64,000 bases of DNA from Hyphomicrobiales bacterium (lineage in GTDB: Bacteria; Pseudomonadota; Alphaproteobacteria; Rhizobiales; Rhizobiaceae): the NCBI GenBank assembly GCA_900465915.1, contig UBKJ01000010.1, forward strand, positions 22,117 through 86,116. The letters are read 5' to 3'. The position numbers and the translations under genes are program-made. The notes below the pieces were generated by a model that did not search any database, was not told the DNA's origin, and was given only the letters and a program-made list of their open reading frames with translations. Each line of letters opens with the position of its first letter. Position 1 is the first letter of the stretch. Of this stretch, positions 16,935 to 24,853 are shown piece after piece.

Positions 16935-17936
16935 TCAGTGGCCGAATTTCTTCAGGATGTCGTTGCCGACGCCCTTGTTGACGAAGGCGTCGGTGGCGAC
17001 CTTCTTCATGTCCAGCTCGTCTCCTTCCACGATGCCGGCCTTGCGGGCGAGGTCGTAGAAATCCTTGACGCGGGTCATGTCGATGGCGCCGAGGCCCTTG
17101 TCGCCGGCGTCCATCAGCTTCAGCTCCTTGATGCGGGCCAGCTCGGCGTCCAGCGTCTCCGCCTTCATGTCCGGATTGTCCTTGAGGATCAGCTCATAGG
17201 CCTTGGAATGGTCGCCATAGAGGAAATTCGCCCAGCCCTCGATGGAGGCGTTGACGAAGCGCTGCACGAGGTCGGGGTTCTTCTCGACCAGGTCCTGCCG
17301 CGTCTCGATGGTGTTGCCGTAGGTGCTGTAGCCATGGTCGGCGAGGAGGTAGGTGGTAACCTTCGCGCCTTCCTTCTCGGCGTAGAGCGGCTCGGCGGTG
17401 GCGTAGGCCTGCTGCACGACGGTCTTGTCGTTGAGGAACTGCGCGAGGCTGTAGTTGTACGGGCGGACCTGCTCGTCCTTGAAGCCGTATTGCTTCACCA
17501 GCCACGGCCAGAACGAGAATTGCGCGTCCTTGCCCATCAGCACGGTCTTGGCGTTGGCGAGGTCGTTGAAGTCCTTGTATTGGCCCTCATGCGCCATCAG
17601 CGCCTGCGGGTCCTTCTGGTAGAAGGCCGCGACCACGATGGTCGGCACGCCGTTGGCGACGTTGTTGAAGGACAAAAGCAGGTTGCCGGTGAGCAGGAAG
17701 TCGAGCCGGCCGGCGGCCAGCATCGGGCGGTTGTTGACCTGCGGCCCGCCCATGTCGATCTTCACGTCGAGGCCGTATTTCTCGTAGGTGCCGTCGGCCA
17801 GCGCCTGGTAGAAGCCGCCATGGCCGGCCTGCGCCAGCCAGTTGGTGCCGAGCGTCACCTTGTCGAGCGCGAAGGCCATCTGCGCCGAAAGGCCGAGCGA
17901 GAGAGCGGCGAGGGCCGCGGTAAGCGTTTTCTTCAT
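16935..17936 (-). CDS. ABC transporter substrate-binding protein, NMT1/ThiY-like
   Basis: A 333-residue binding protein of the NMT1/SsuA-like family. The signal peptide is MKKTLTAALAALSLGLSAQM plus AFA (cleavage about residue 23). The mature start KVTLGTNWLAQAGHGGFYQA matches family members that bind hydroxymethylpyrimidine, riboflavin or other N-heterocycles. ATG at 17936 was chosen over one 24 bp upstream, because AGGGGA lies nine bases before it and it gives a normal signal peptide. It pairs with the SsuC-type permease and the ATPase encoded upstream on the same strand. The neighbouring deaminase and creatininase suggest a cyclic amide or pyrimidine-like ligand. Confidence 0.88.
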   Translation of the reverse strand: MKKTLTAALAALSLGLSAQMAFALDKVTLGTNWLAQAGHGGFYQALADGTYEKYGLDVKIDMGGPQVNNRPMLAAGRLDFLLTGNLLLSFNNVANGVPTIVVAAFYQKDPQALMAHEGQYKDFNDLANAKTVLMGKDAQFSFWPWLVKQYGFKDEQVRPYNYSLAQFLNDKTVVQQAYATAEPLYAEKEGAKVTTYLLADHGYSTYGNTIETRQDLVEKNPDLVQRFVNASIEGWANFLYGDHSKAYELILKDNPDMKAETLDAELARIKELKLMDAGDKGLGAIDMTRVKDFYDLARKAGIVEGDELDMKKVATDAFVNKGVGNDILKKFGH

Positions 17937-17972
17937 CGGTCCGGTTCCCCTTGTTTTCATGCTTACGGGTTG

Positions 17973-19346
17973 TCAGTTGTCGATGGCCATGTCGGCGGTC
18001 CAGCCGCGCGTCTTGCCGGGATTGAGCAGGCCGTAAGGATCGGCCCGTTTCTTGAATTCGATCTGCACGCCGTCGATCTCCTTCATGCCGCCGTCCTCGA
18101 TGGTGTAGGCGTGCGGGTCGTAGATGGTGCAGCCGTCCTTTTCCTCCAGCTCGCGGATCAGCGCATACATGGCGTCGCGGTCTTCATAGCGCACCAGCGG
18201 CAGGCCGAAAATCTGCACCTCGCCGTCGAGCTTGGCCATCTCGTGGTGGAAATACTGCTTGTCGCCATAGCGCGCCATCTGGCGCGTCACCAAGGCCGGG
18301 TCGAAGGGGCGCGGATAGGCGACCTGGAGATAGGTCCAGCCGGTCTCGGCCTTGAGCGCCTGAAGCGTGGTGTGGTTCCAGCCGCATTCATAGGCGGGCT
18401 GGAGGCCCTTCTTGTGCAGTTCCTCCTGCGTCATGGCGAAGGAGACGCGGCCGGAAAACTCCGCCACCAGCGCCTCGAAGCGCGCCATGTCCTCGGGCGC
18501 GATCATGGTGAAGACGGCGTCCTTGTCGGAGGGGAACAGGTCGCCGAACTTGGTGTAGAAGCGGGCGAAGCGGCGGTCGACGGCGGTGAGGAGATAGCAG
18601 TCGAGCTTCGTCTCCAGCGCCTTGAGGCAGAATTGCAGCGCCGTCTCGTAGCTGTCGAAAAGGGCCGCCGCATGCACCCAGTCGGTGGCCTTGGTGAGGC
18701 CGATCTCCAGCTCCAGGATGATGCCGTTGGTGCCGTAGGCGTGCTGCACCTTGTGGATGTCGCGGCCCTTCAATTCGATGATCTTCGGCTCCGGCTCGAC
18801 GGTCATCACCTTGACCGAATAGACGTTGCCGTCGTCGCGCAGCATGCCGTGGCGCAGCGAGCCGATGCCGCCCGAACCGCCGGAGAAGAAGCCGCCGATG
18901 GTGGCGATGCGCCGGGTCGAGGGATACATCAGGAGTTCCTGGCCCTGCTCGCGCGCCGCGTCGTCGAGCCGCGAGATGCGCGTGCCGGCCTCGACGCGCA
19001 CGCGGCCGGGCTCGATGGAAAGCACGCGGTCGATCTTGGTCATGTCGAGGATGACGCCGCCTTCCAGCGGCACACACTGGCCGTAATTGCCGGTGCCGCC
19101 GCCGCGCACGGTGATGGGGATGCGCAGGCTCGCGGCGGCGGCGGCCACGCGGCGCACCTCGTCCTGGTCCTTGGGGATGACGACGAGGTCGCCGAGATAG
19201 TGGCCGATATCCTCGCTCAGGATCGGGCTGTACCAGAAATAATCGCGCGAGCGCAGTTCCACCTGCTTCGGATCGTCATAGATGCGGACGCCGTCGATGG
19301 CGGCGCGGAACGCGGCCCAGTCGTAGATGCGTTGCGGAGCGTTCAT
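17973..19346 (-). CDS. FAD-binding oxidoreductase (GlcD/PCMH type)
   Basis: A 457-residue flavoprotein. Residues about 50-240 form the FAD_binding_4 (PCMH) domain with LVVIPKDQDEVRRVAAAAAS and RGGGTGNYGQ, and the flavin loop GGFFSGGSGGIGSLRHG. The C-terminal half resembles FAD-linked oxidase C domains and ends NPGKTRGW. Relatives oxidise 2-hydroxy acids such as glycolate or lactate, or aldehyde-like carbons. The start ATG overlaps the end of the amidohydrolase gene by four bases (ATGA), so the two are translationally coupled. It probably performs an oxidation step on the imported compound or on its ring-opened product. Confidence 0.87.
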   Translation of the reverse strand: MNAPQRIYDWAAFRAAIDGVRIYDDPKQVELRSRDYFWYSPILSEDIGHYLGDLVVIPKDQDEVRRVAAAAASLRIPITVRGGGTGNYGQCVPLEGGVILDMTKIDRVLSIEPGRVRVEAGTRISRLDDAAREQGQELLMYPSTRRIATIGGFFSGGSGGIGSLRHGMLRDDGNVYSVKVMTVEPEPKIIELKGRDIHKVQHAYGTNGIILELEIGLTKATDWVHAAALFDSYETALQFCLKALETKLDCYLLTAVDRRFARFYTKFGDLFPSDKDAVFTMIAPEDMARFEALVAEFSGRVSFAMTQEELHKKGLQPAYECGWNHTTLQALKAETGWTYLQVAYPRPFDPALVTRQMARYGDKQYFHHEMAKLDGEVQIFGLPLVRYEDRDAMYALIRELEEKDGCTIYDPHAYTIEDGGMKEIDGVQIEFKKRADPYGLLNPGKTRGWTADMAIDN

Positions 19347-20512
19347 GCGGTTCTCCCGTTGGATGAGGCGACGCCGGCGCGCCAGACGGCGCGCCGCGCC
19401 TGCGGACGGCTGATGAGGTCGTGGATCGTTTCGGCGTCGTGCCAGATGAAATCGGCCGGCGCGCCGACCTCCACCGCATGCGCGCCGCCGATCAGCCGCG
19501 CGGGCAGGGTGGTGACGGCGTCGAGCCAGTCCTCCGGCTCCAGATGGCAGGCGGGGGCGGCGAGGCGCAGGACGCCGAGCGGGTCGTAGTCGCCGTAAGG
19601 ATAGAAGGCGTCGCCGACATTGTCGGAGCCGAGCATGACCGCCATGCCGGCCTTGCGCGCTTCCTTCAAGGGCGCGATGCCGCGCAGGCGCGGGGATTTG
19701 CCGCCGAGGCGGTCCTGGAGGTAGAGATTGGTGGTCGGCAGCGAAACCAGCGCCACGCCGGCTTGCGCCGCGGCGTCGAGGATGCGCTGGAGCCGGTCCG
19801 GCGCGCGCAGCGACAGCGAGCAGGCGTGGCCGCACAAGACGCGGTCCTGCATGGCATGGCGGCGGGCGGCGTCGACGATCAGCGAGAAGCCGTCGGCGTC
19901 CTCGTCCAGCCCTTCGTCGACGTGGAAGTCGAGGTCGAGGTCATGCTTGCGGGCAAGCCGGAACATCGTCTCGACCTTCGCCGGCAGATCGCCGTTCTTG
20001 TAGAAAAAAGCGCCGAGCACGCCGCCGTCCCCGGCCACCCGCGCGGCGATGGATTCGCCAGCTTCCGGGACGAGGTCGCCGAGCACGAGGGCGGAGAGTT
20101 GCAGCTCTATGCGGCCCTTCCATTCGGCGCGCAATTCGTTCAGCACCGGCCAGGCGACGGGCACGTCCGGCGTCACCCAGTCGACATGGCTGCGCATCGC
20201 GCCGACGCCCTGCGCGAAGGCGGCCTCCAGCCCGCGCGTGGCGCGGGCGCGGATGTCGTCTTCGGTCCAGCGCGGGCGGTCCTGCGCCATCAGGTCGATG
20301 GCGTCGAACAGGCATTCCACTCTGGCCGGGCCTTTGGCGGCGATGCGCGGATAGGTGTAGGTCTTGTCGAGATGCACATGCACGTCGGTCAGCAACGGCG
20401 TCACCAGCCCGCCGCCGGTCGCCTCCGTCGGCGTCAGCGCGGCGACGCGCCCGGCCTCGATCTTTATATCGTAACGGCCGCGCCGGCCGGCTATGTGGAC
20501 CGCGTTGAGCAT
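19343..20512 (-). CDS. Cytosine deaminase-like amidohydrolase
   Basis: A 389-residue metal-dependent amidohydrolase of the cytosine-deaminase (CodA) group. The metal and catalytic set can be followed: H45 and H47 (DVHVHLDK), H197 and E200 (FHVDE), H229 (CGHA) and D297 (LGSDNVGD), which correspond in order to the CodA ligands. It should hydrolyse a C-N bond of a cyclic substrate, releasing ammonia if it is a deaminase. Start and stop overlap the neighbouring genes by one and four bases. The true substrate may be creatinine, a hydantoin or a pyrimidine; sequence alone does not decide. Confidence 0.88.
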   Translation of the reverse strand: MLNAVHIAGRRGRYDIKIEAGRVAALTPTEATGGGLVTPLLTDVHVHLDKTYTYPRIAAKGPARVECLFDAIDLMAQDRPRWTEDDIRARATRGLEAAFAQGVGAMRSHVDWVTPDVPVAWPVLNELRAEWKGRIELQLSALVLGDLVPEAGESIAARVAGDGGVLGAFFYKNGDLPAKVETMFRLARKHDLDLDFHVDEGLDEDADGFSLIVDAARRHAMQDRVLCGHACSLSLRAPDRLQRILDAAAQAGVALVSLPTTNLYLQDRLGGKSPRLRGIAPLKEARKAGMAVMLGSDNVGDAFYPYGDYDPLGVLRLAAPACHLEPEDWLDAVTTLPARLIGGAHAVEVGAPADFIWHDAETIHDLISRPQARRAVWRAGVASSNGRTA

Positions 20513-21351
20513 CAGCGGCCGCGCCGGATTTCGCTTTCGTGCCAGTGCCCGAGCACGAGGCGCGACAGCCAGCTCGTGACCAGGAAGATCACGATGCCGA
20601 GCAGCGAGACGAGGAAGAGGGCGGCGAACATGCGCGGGATTTCGTTGCGGAAGCTCGATTCCAGAATGCGCGAGGCGAGGCCGGTGCTCTGGCCGGCGGT
20701 GCCGGCGACGAACTCGGCCACCACCGCGCCGATCAGCGACAGGCCGCCGGCGATCTTCAGCGCCGCCATGAAATAGGGCAGCGCGCTCGGCGCAAGCAGG
20801 TAGCGCAGCCGCTGCCAGGGCGAGGCGCGGTAGAGCGTGAACAGGTCGCGCAGATTGTGGTCGGCGCTACGCAGCCCGATCACCGTGTTGGAGAGGATCG
20901 GGAAGAAGGCGACGATCCAGGCGCAGATCAGCAGCGCCGAGAAGGTGTCGCTGACATAGATCAGGATCAGCGGCGCGATGGCGATCACCGGCGTCACCTG
21001 CAAAATGACCGCGAAGGGAAAGAAGGCCATCTCGATCGGCCGCGACAGGGCGAAGACCATGCCGAGCAGCACGCCGCCGACGATGGCGAGGCCGAGCGAG
21101 ATCAGCGTCAGCTTGACCGTGAACCACATCGAGGCCATCAGCGACGGCCCGTCTTTCACAAGCGTTTCTGCGATCAGCGATGGCGCGGGGATCAGGTAAT
21201 GCGGAACGTTATAATAGCGCACCAGCCCTTCCCACAGCGCCAGCACGGCGGCCAGCGCCGCCAGCGGCAGCACGACGCGCAGGCGCCGCTCGCGGCGGGC
21301 GAGGCGGTTCTGCTCGGAATTGAGGACGGGGGCGTCGTTCGGAGTGCTCAT
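20512..21351 (-). CDS. ABC transporter permease, SsuC/TauC type
   Basis: A 279-residue inner-membrane permease with about six hydrophobic segments. The conserved binding-protein-dependent coupling loop (LFTLYRASPWQRLRYLLAPS) is near residues 170-190. Permeases of this class serve SsuA/NMT1-type binding proteins, as encoded three genes downstream. The stop overlaps the amidohydrolase start (TGATG). Together with the ATPase gene 10 bp upstream it forms a complete importer. Confidence 0.9.
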   Translation of the reverse strand: MSTPNDAPVLNSEQNRLARRERRLRVVLPLAALAAVLALWEGLVRYYNVPHYLIPAPSLIAETLVKDGPSLMASMWFTVKLTLISLGLAIVGGVLLGMVFALSRPIEMAFFPFAVILQVTPVIAIAPLILIYVSDTFSALLICAWIVAFFPILSNTVIGLRSADHNLRDLFTLYRASPWQRLRYLLAPSALPYFMAALKIAGGLSLIGAVVAEFVAGTAGQSTGLASRILESSFRNEIPRMFAALFLVSLLGIVIFLVTSWLSRLVLGHWHESEIRRGR

Positions 21352-21361
21352 GGAACGGTCC

Positions 21362-22159
21362 TCAATGGTCGATGTCGTCGGAGGAGAGCGTGGCGGTCAG
21401 CGCGTCGGAGACCTGGGCGCAATATTGGCTATAGGCCTCGGTGGTGCGGTAGTTTTCCGCGCGCGGATAGGTCCCGAGGATCGGGATGTCGGCCACCACG
21501 CGGCCCGGCCGCGCCGCCATCACCACGACGCGGTTGGAGAGATAGACCGATTCATAGACGCTGTGCGTGACGAAGATCACCGTCAGCCCATGCTCCCGCC
21601 ACAGCCGCAGCACGTCGTTGTTGAGCTTGAAGCGGGTCATTTCGTCGAGCGCCGCGAAGGGCTCGTCCATCAGGAGAAGCCGCGGGCGGGTGACCAGCGC
21701 GCGGGCGATGGAGACGCGCATCTTCATGCCGCCCGACAATTCGCGCGGATAGGATTTGGCGAAGCGGGTCAGGCCCACCTGCGCCAGCACTTCGTCGATG
21801 CGCGGCGCGGCTTCTTTCCGCGACACGCCGGAAAGGCGCAGCGGCAGGTAGACATTGTCGAAGACGCTGGCCCAGGGCATCAGCGTCGGCTCCTGGAAGA
21901 CGAAGCCGATATCCTGCGCGCCCGAAGCGCCCTTGCCGGGCGCGTGGCCGTTGACGCGGATTTCGCCGGCGGAGATGGATTCGAGCCCGGCGATCATGCG
22001 CAGCGCCGTGCTCTTGCCGCAGCCCGAGGGGCCGAGGAAGCTCACGAACTGGCCCTGCTCGATCTTCAGCGACATGTCGCTGACGGCCATGACGCCGGTG
22101 CCATATTGCTTGTAGACGCGGTCGATGTCGATCAGGGCGGCGCTGGGGGAGACGCTCAT
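21362..22159 (-). CDS. ABC transporter ATPase, SsuB/TauB type
   Basis: A 265-residue ATPase with Walker A GPSGCGKS (43-50), signature LSGGMKMR and Walker B LLLMDEPFAALDE, as in nitrate/sulfonate/taurine-type importers. ATG at 22159 was taken as the start. A GTG at 22168 that overlaps the creatininase stop codon is an in-frame alternative, and neither has a strong Shine-Dalgarno. It energises uptake with the neighbouring permease and NMT1-like binding protein. Confidence 0.9.
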   Translation of the reverse strand: MSVSPSAALIDIDRVYKQYGTGVMAVSDMSLKIEQGQFVSFLGPSGCGKSTALRMIAGLESISAGEIRVNGHAPGKGASGAQDIGFVFQEPTLMPWASVFDNVYLPLRLSGVSRKEAAPRIDEVLAQVGLTRFAKSYPRELSGGMKMRVSIARALVTRPRLLLMDEPFAALDEMTRFKLNNDVLRLWREHGLTVIFVTHSVYESVYLSNRVVVMAARPGRVVADIPILGTYPRAENYRTTEAYSQYCAQVSDALTATLSSDDIDH

Positions 22160-22164
22160 TTCGC

Positions 22165-22965
22165 TCACCACGCCGGCTGGTTGTCGAGCCACGAAAGCGG
22201 CGCGCGTTCGATTTCGTCCAGCGCCTCGACCAGCCGGTCGGCGGCGAAGTCGATGGTCCTGCGGCCCTTCCCGGCGGTGGCGAGGGTGGCGTTCCCCGCC
22301 GCGCCATGCGGGTTGATGTCGTGCATCTGCCAGGCCGGCTTCGCGCCGCCGCCAAGCCCGATATGTTTGAAGTCGCGGGCGAAGGTCTCGGTCAGGGTGC
22401 GGAAGTCCTGCGCCTTCTCCATGACCACGAGGTCGGGATGCATCTCCAGCATCACCGAGGTCTCCATGTCGCCGGCGTGGATGCCGTGTTTCAGGTCGTG
22501 CTCGCTATAGACGCCGTCCGGCATGCCGAGGCCGAACCAGTTGAGGCAGAACACCATCATGCCGTGTCTCACGCGCAGTTCGCGCGCCACGATGTCCATC
22601 ACCGGGATATTGCCGCCATGGCTGTTGAAAAGAACCATCTTGCGCACGCCGCTCGCCGCCACGCAGGCCCCGATCTCGCACCAGACGCGGATCAGCGTGT
22701 CGGTCGAAAGCGTCAGCGTGCCGGGATAGCGGCTGTGCTCGTTGCTCTTGCAGATGGCCTGGGTGGGCAGGAACAGGACATGGCTCGATTCGGGCAGGCG
22801 GGCGACAATCTCCTTCACCATGCCGTCCGCCACCGCCGCGTCGACGCAGAGCGGCAGGTGCGGCCCGTGCTGCTCGACCGCGCCGACGGGCAGGACCGCC
22901 ACGATCTTCTCGCGATCGAGGCGCGAAAACGCCTCGCTCGTATAATCGGACCAATATCGTTTCAA
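22165..22965 (-). CDS. Creatininase family amidohydrolase
   Basis: A 266-residue member of the creatininase fold. The metal-site motifs are VEQHGPHLPL followed by D, NSHGGN and HAGDMETS, as in creatininase, which opens the lactam ring of creatinine, and in related FAPy deformylases and mycofactocin proteins. The chosen start is TTG at 22965, seven bases after AGGAG, giving the normal family start (M)KRYWSDYTSEAF. An upstream in-frame ATG at 22995 would add a non-conserved tail. It is the first gene of the minus-strand operon under the RutR-like palindrome. A ring-opening hydrolase next to a deaminase-like hydrolase fits degradation of a cyclic amide. Confidence 0.87.
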   Translation of the reverse strand: MKRYWSDYTSEAFSRLDREKIVAVLPVGAVEQHGPHLPLCVDAAVADGMVKEIVARLPESSHVLFLPTQAICKSNEHSRYPGTLTLSTDTLIRVWCEIGACVAASGVRKMVLFNSHGGNIPVMDIVARELRVRHGMMVFCLNWFGLGMPDGVYSEHDLKHGIHAGDMETSVMLEMHPDLVVMEKAQDFRTLTETFARDFKHIGLGGGAKPAWQMHDINPHGAAGNATLATAGKGRRTIDFAADRLVEALDEIERAPLSWLDNQPAW

Positions 22966-23031
22966 GATGGCGCTCCTGGCATGGCTTGGGGGCATGGCTT
23001 GCTGGACGAGCGGGGATGTTACTAAACAATC

Positions 23032-23045
23032 TGACCGATCGGTCA
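23032..23045. promoter_or_regulatory. RutR/TetR-type operator palindrome
   Basis: TGACCGATCGGTCA is a perfect 14-bp palindrome between the divergent creatininase operon and reductase genes. It resembles the known RutR site TTGACCANNTGGTCAA with changed central bases. On the minus strand TTGACC of its right arm could act as a -35 with TAGTAA 16 bp downstream. The TetR protein encoded at the end of the operon is the obvious candidate to bind it. Confidence 0.7.
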
Positions 23046-23147
23046 AACTAAATGTTTGAGAATCGTGCGATGCGTGCAATTAAGATGTGAATCCGTGGCG
23101 CGGCCGACACGCGACGCCCGCCTCCGCCCCATTCCCCCGAGGGTCCC

Positions 23148-24380
23148 ATGGACGAAAGATGCATCATCATAGGCGCGGGCCATGCCGGCTCGCAGGCGGC
23201 CGTCAGCCTCCGGCAGGAAGGTTTTTCCGGCGAGATCGTGCTTATCAACGACGAGCCGGACATTCCCTATCACAAGCCGCCGCTGTCGAAAGCCTATCTG
23301 AAAGCGCCGGAGCAGGGCGCGCTGGTGCTGCGGCCCGAAAGCGTCTATCGCGACAACAGGATCGAGATGCTGTTCGGCCATAGCGTCGCGGCGGTCTCGC
23401 TTTCCGACCGCACGGCGACGCTGGACGACGGGCGTGTGCTCACCTGGTCGCATCTCGTCTTCGCCACCGGCGCGCGGGCGCGCCTGCCGGACGTTCCGGG
23501 CGTCGATCTCGACGGCGTGGTGACGCTGCGCCGGCTGGATGACGCGCGCCGCATCGCCGAGCGCATGGGCGCGGTGAAGAACGTCGTCATCGTCGGCGGC
23601 GGCTTCATCGGGCTGGAGATGGCCCATAGCGCGCTGGCGCTGGGCAAGGACACGGTGGTGATCGAGGCCGCGCCGCGCGTGCTCGGCCGCTCGGTCTCGA
23701 CTTATGTCTCCGCCCATGTGGAAGGGCGCAGCCGCGCCGCCGGCATCGCGCTGCTCACCGGCGTGGGCCTCGCGGCGGTCGAAGGCGACGGCGGCCGCGT
23801 CACCGGCGTGCGCACCGTGGACGGCAAGCTTTACCCCGCCGATCTGGTGGTCATGGGCGTCGGCGCGGTTCCCAATGTCGAGCTTGCGGCCCAGGCCGGG
23901 CTGGCGTTGGACAACGGCATCGTCGTCGACGAGCACATGCGCGCCGGTGCGCCCGACGTCTACGCCATCGGCGACTGCGTCAGCTACGAGCATTTCCACG
24001 CCGGCCGCCGGGTGCGGCTGGAATCGGTGCAGAACGCCACCGACCAGGCCAGGCACGTCGCGCGCAGCATCATGGGCCGGGACACGCCTTACAAGGAAGT
24101 GGCGTGGTTCTGGTCCGATCAGGGCGACATGAAATTGCAGACGGCGGGCCTGTCCTTCGACGCCGACCGGCACATCCTCGCCGGCAGCCCGGAGGACAAC
24201 GCCTTCTCCGTGTTCCATTTCGCGGGCGAGAAACTAGTGGCGGTCGATTCCATCAACAAGCCGGCCGACCACATGATCGCCCGCCGCCTGCTCGCGGCAG
24301 GCGTCAGCCCCACCGAGGCCGACATCGCCGCCGGCGCCGGGCGGCTCAAGGAACTCATCGCCGCCGCGCCGAAAGGATAG
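23148..24380 (+). CDS. NAD(P)H-dependent ferredoxin reductase-like FAD protein
   Basis: A 410-residue pyridine-nucleotide-disulfide-type flavoprotein of the putidaredoxin/rhodocoxin reductase group. The FAD motif is GAGHAG (9-14), the NAD(P) motif VGGGFIGLE starts near residue 149, and the flavin aspartate motif YAIGDC is near 272-277. The C-terminal reductase domain follows. Such enzymes pass electrons from NAD(P)H to a ferredoxin that serves an oxygenase or P450. No ferredoxin or oxygenase gene is visible nearby, so its partner is encoded elsewhere or the enzyme has another role. It is divergent from the creatininase operon and shares the palindrome region with it. Confidence 0.88.
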   Translation: MDERCIIIGAGHAGSQAAVSLRQEGFSGEIVLINDEPDIPYHKPPLSKAYLKAPEQGALVLRPESVYRDNRIEMLFGHSVAAVSLSDRTATLDDGRVLTWSHLVFATGARARLPDVPGVDLDGVVTLRRLDDARRIAERMGAVKNVVIVGGGFIGLEMAHSALALGKDTVVIEAAPRVLGRSVSTYVSAHVEGRSRAAGIALLTGVGLAAVEGDGGRVTGVRTVDGKLYPADLVVMGVGAVPNVELAAQAGLALDNGIVVDEHMRAGAPDVYAIGDCVSYEHFHAGRRVRLESVQNATDQARHVARSIMGRDTPYKEVAWFWSDQGDMKLQTAGLSFDADRHILAGSPEDNAFSVFHFAGEKLVAVDSINKPADHMIARRLLAAGVSPTEADIAAGAGRLKELIAAAPKG

Positions 24381-24383
24381 GCC

Positions 24384-24773
24384 ATGACCGTTCTGAAGCA
24401 CCTCCTGCCGCAGGACATGGCGGCCCCCTTCGCCGCCTATAGCCACGGCGTAAAAATCCGGGCCGGGGGCGAGATGATCTTCTGCTCCGGCCAGTTAGGC
24501 ATCGCCCCCGACGCCAGCGTGCCGGAAGAGGCCGGCGCGCAGGCCGAGATCTGCTTCGAGAACATCCGCCGGATTCTTCGCGACGGCGGCATGGATTTCT
24601 CCGACGTGGTGCGCATCAACGCCTATGTGACCGACCGCGCCCATATGCGGCCCTATATGGACGTGCGCGACCGGCTGTTCCCGCAGCCCGCGCCGGCCTC
24701 GACGCTGATGATCGTCTCGGGCTTCACGCGCGAGGCGTTCAAGGTCGAGATCGAGGTTCTGGCGGCGCGCTAA
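24384..24773 (+). CDS. RidA family protein lacking the canonical arginine
   Basis: A 129-residue member of the YjgF/YER057c/UK114 fold, beginning three bases after the reductase stop. RidA proteins hydrolyse reactive enamines/imines made by PLP or flavin enzymes. The usual PARS segment that carries the catalytic arginine reads PAST here (PAPASTLMIVSG, near 97-108), so this is one of the variant subfamilies without imine-deaminase arginine, often found in catabolic operons. The final FKVEIEVLA strand is normal. It probably handles an intermediate from the divergent amidohydrolase/oxidase pathway. Confidence 0.87.
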   Translation: MTVLKHLLPQDMAAPFAAYSHGVKIRAGGEMIFCSGQLGIAPDASVPEEAGAQAEICFENIRRILRDGGMDFSDVVRINAYVTDRAHMRPYMDVRDRLFPQPAPASTLMIVSGFTREAFKVEIEVLAAR

Positions 24774-24853
24774 GCCGGTTTTTCCAGTCGCTTTTAAACG
24801 CCCGCAATGGTAAAAGCCTGAACAGACCTCCCAAGTCTCATTTCAGGTTCATC

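Noticed and set aside
16938..19589. 883-residue frame antisense to the NMT1-like and FAD oxidase genes
   Set aside because: Same artefact of high GC; it spans two well-supported opposite genes.
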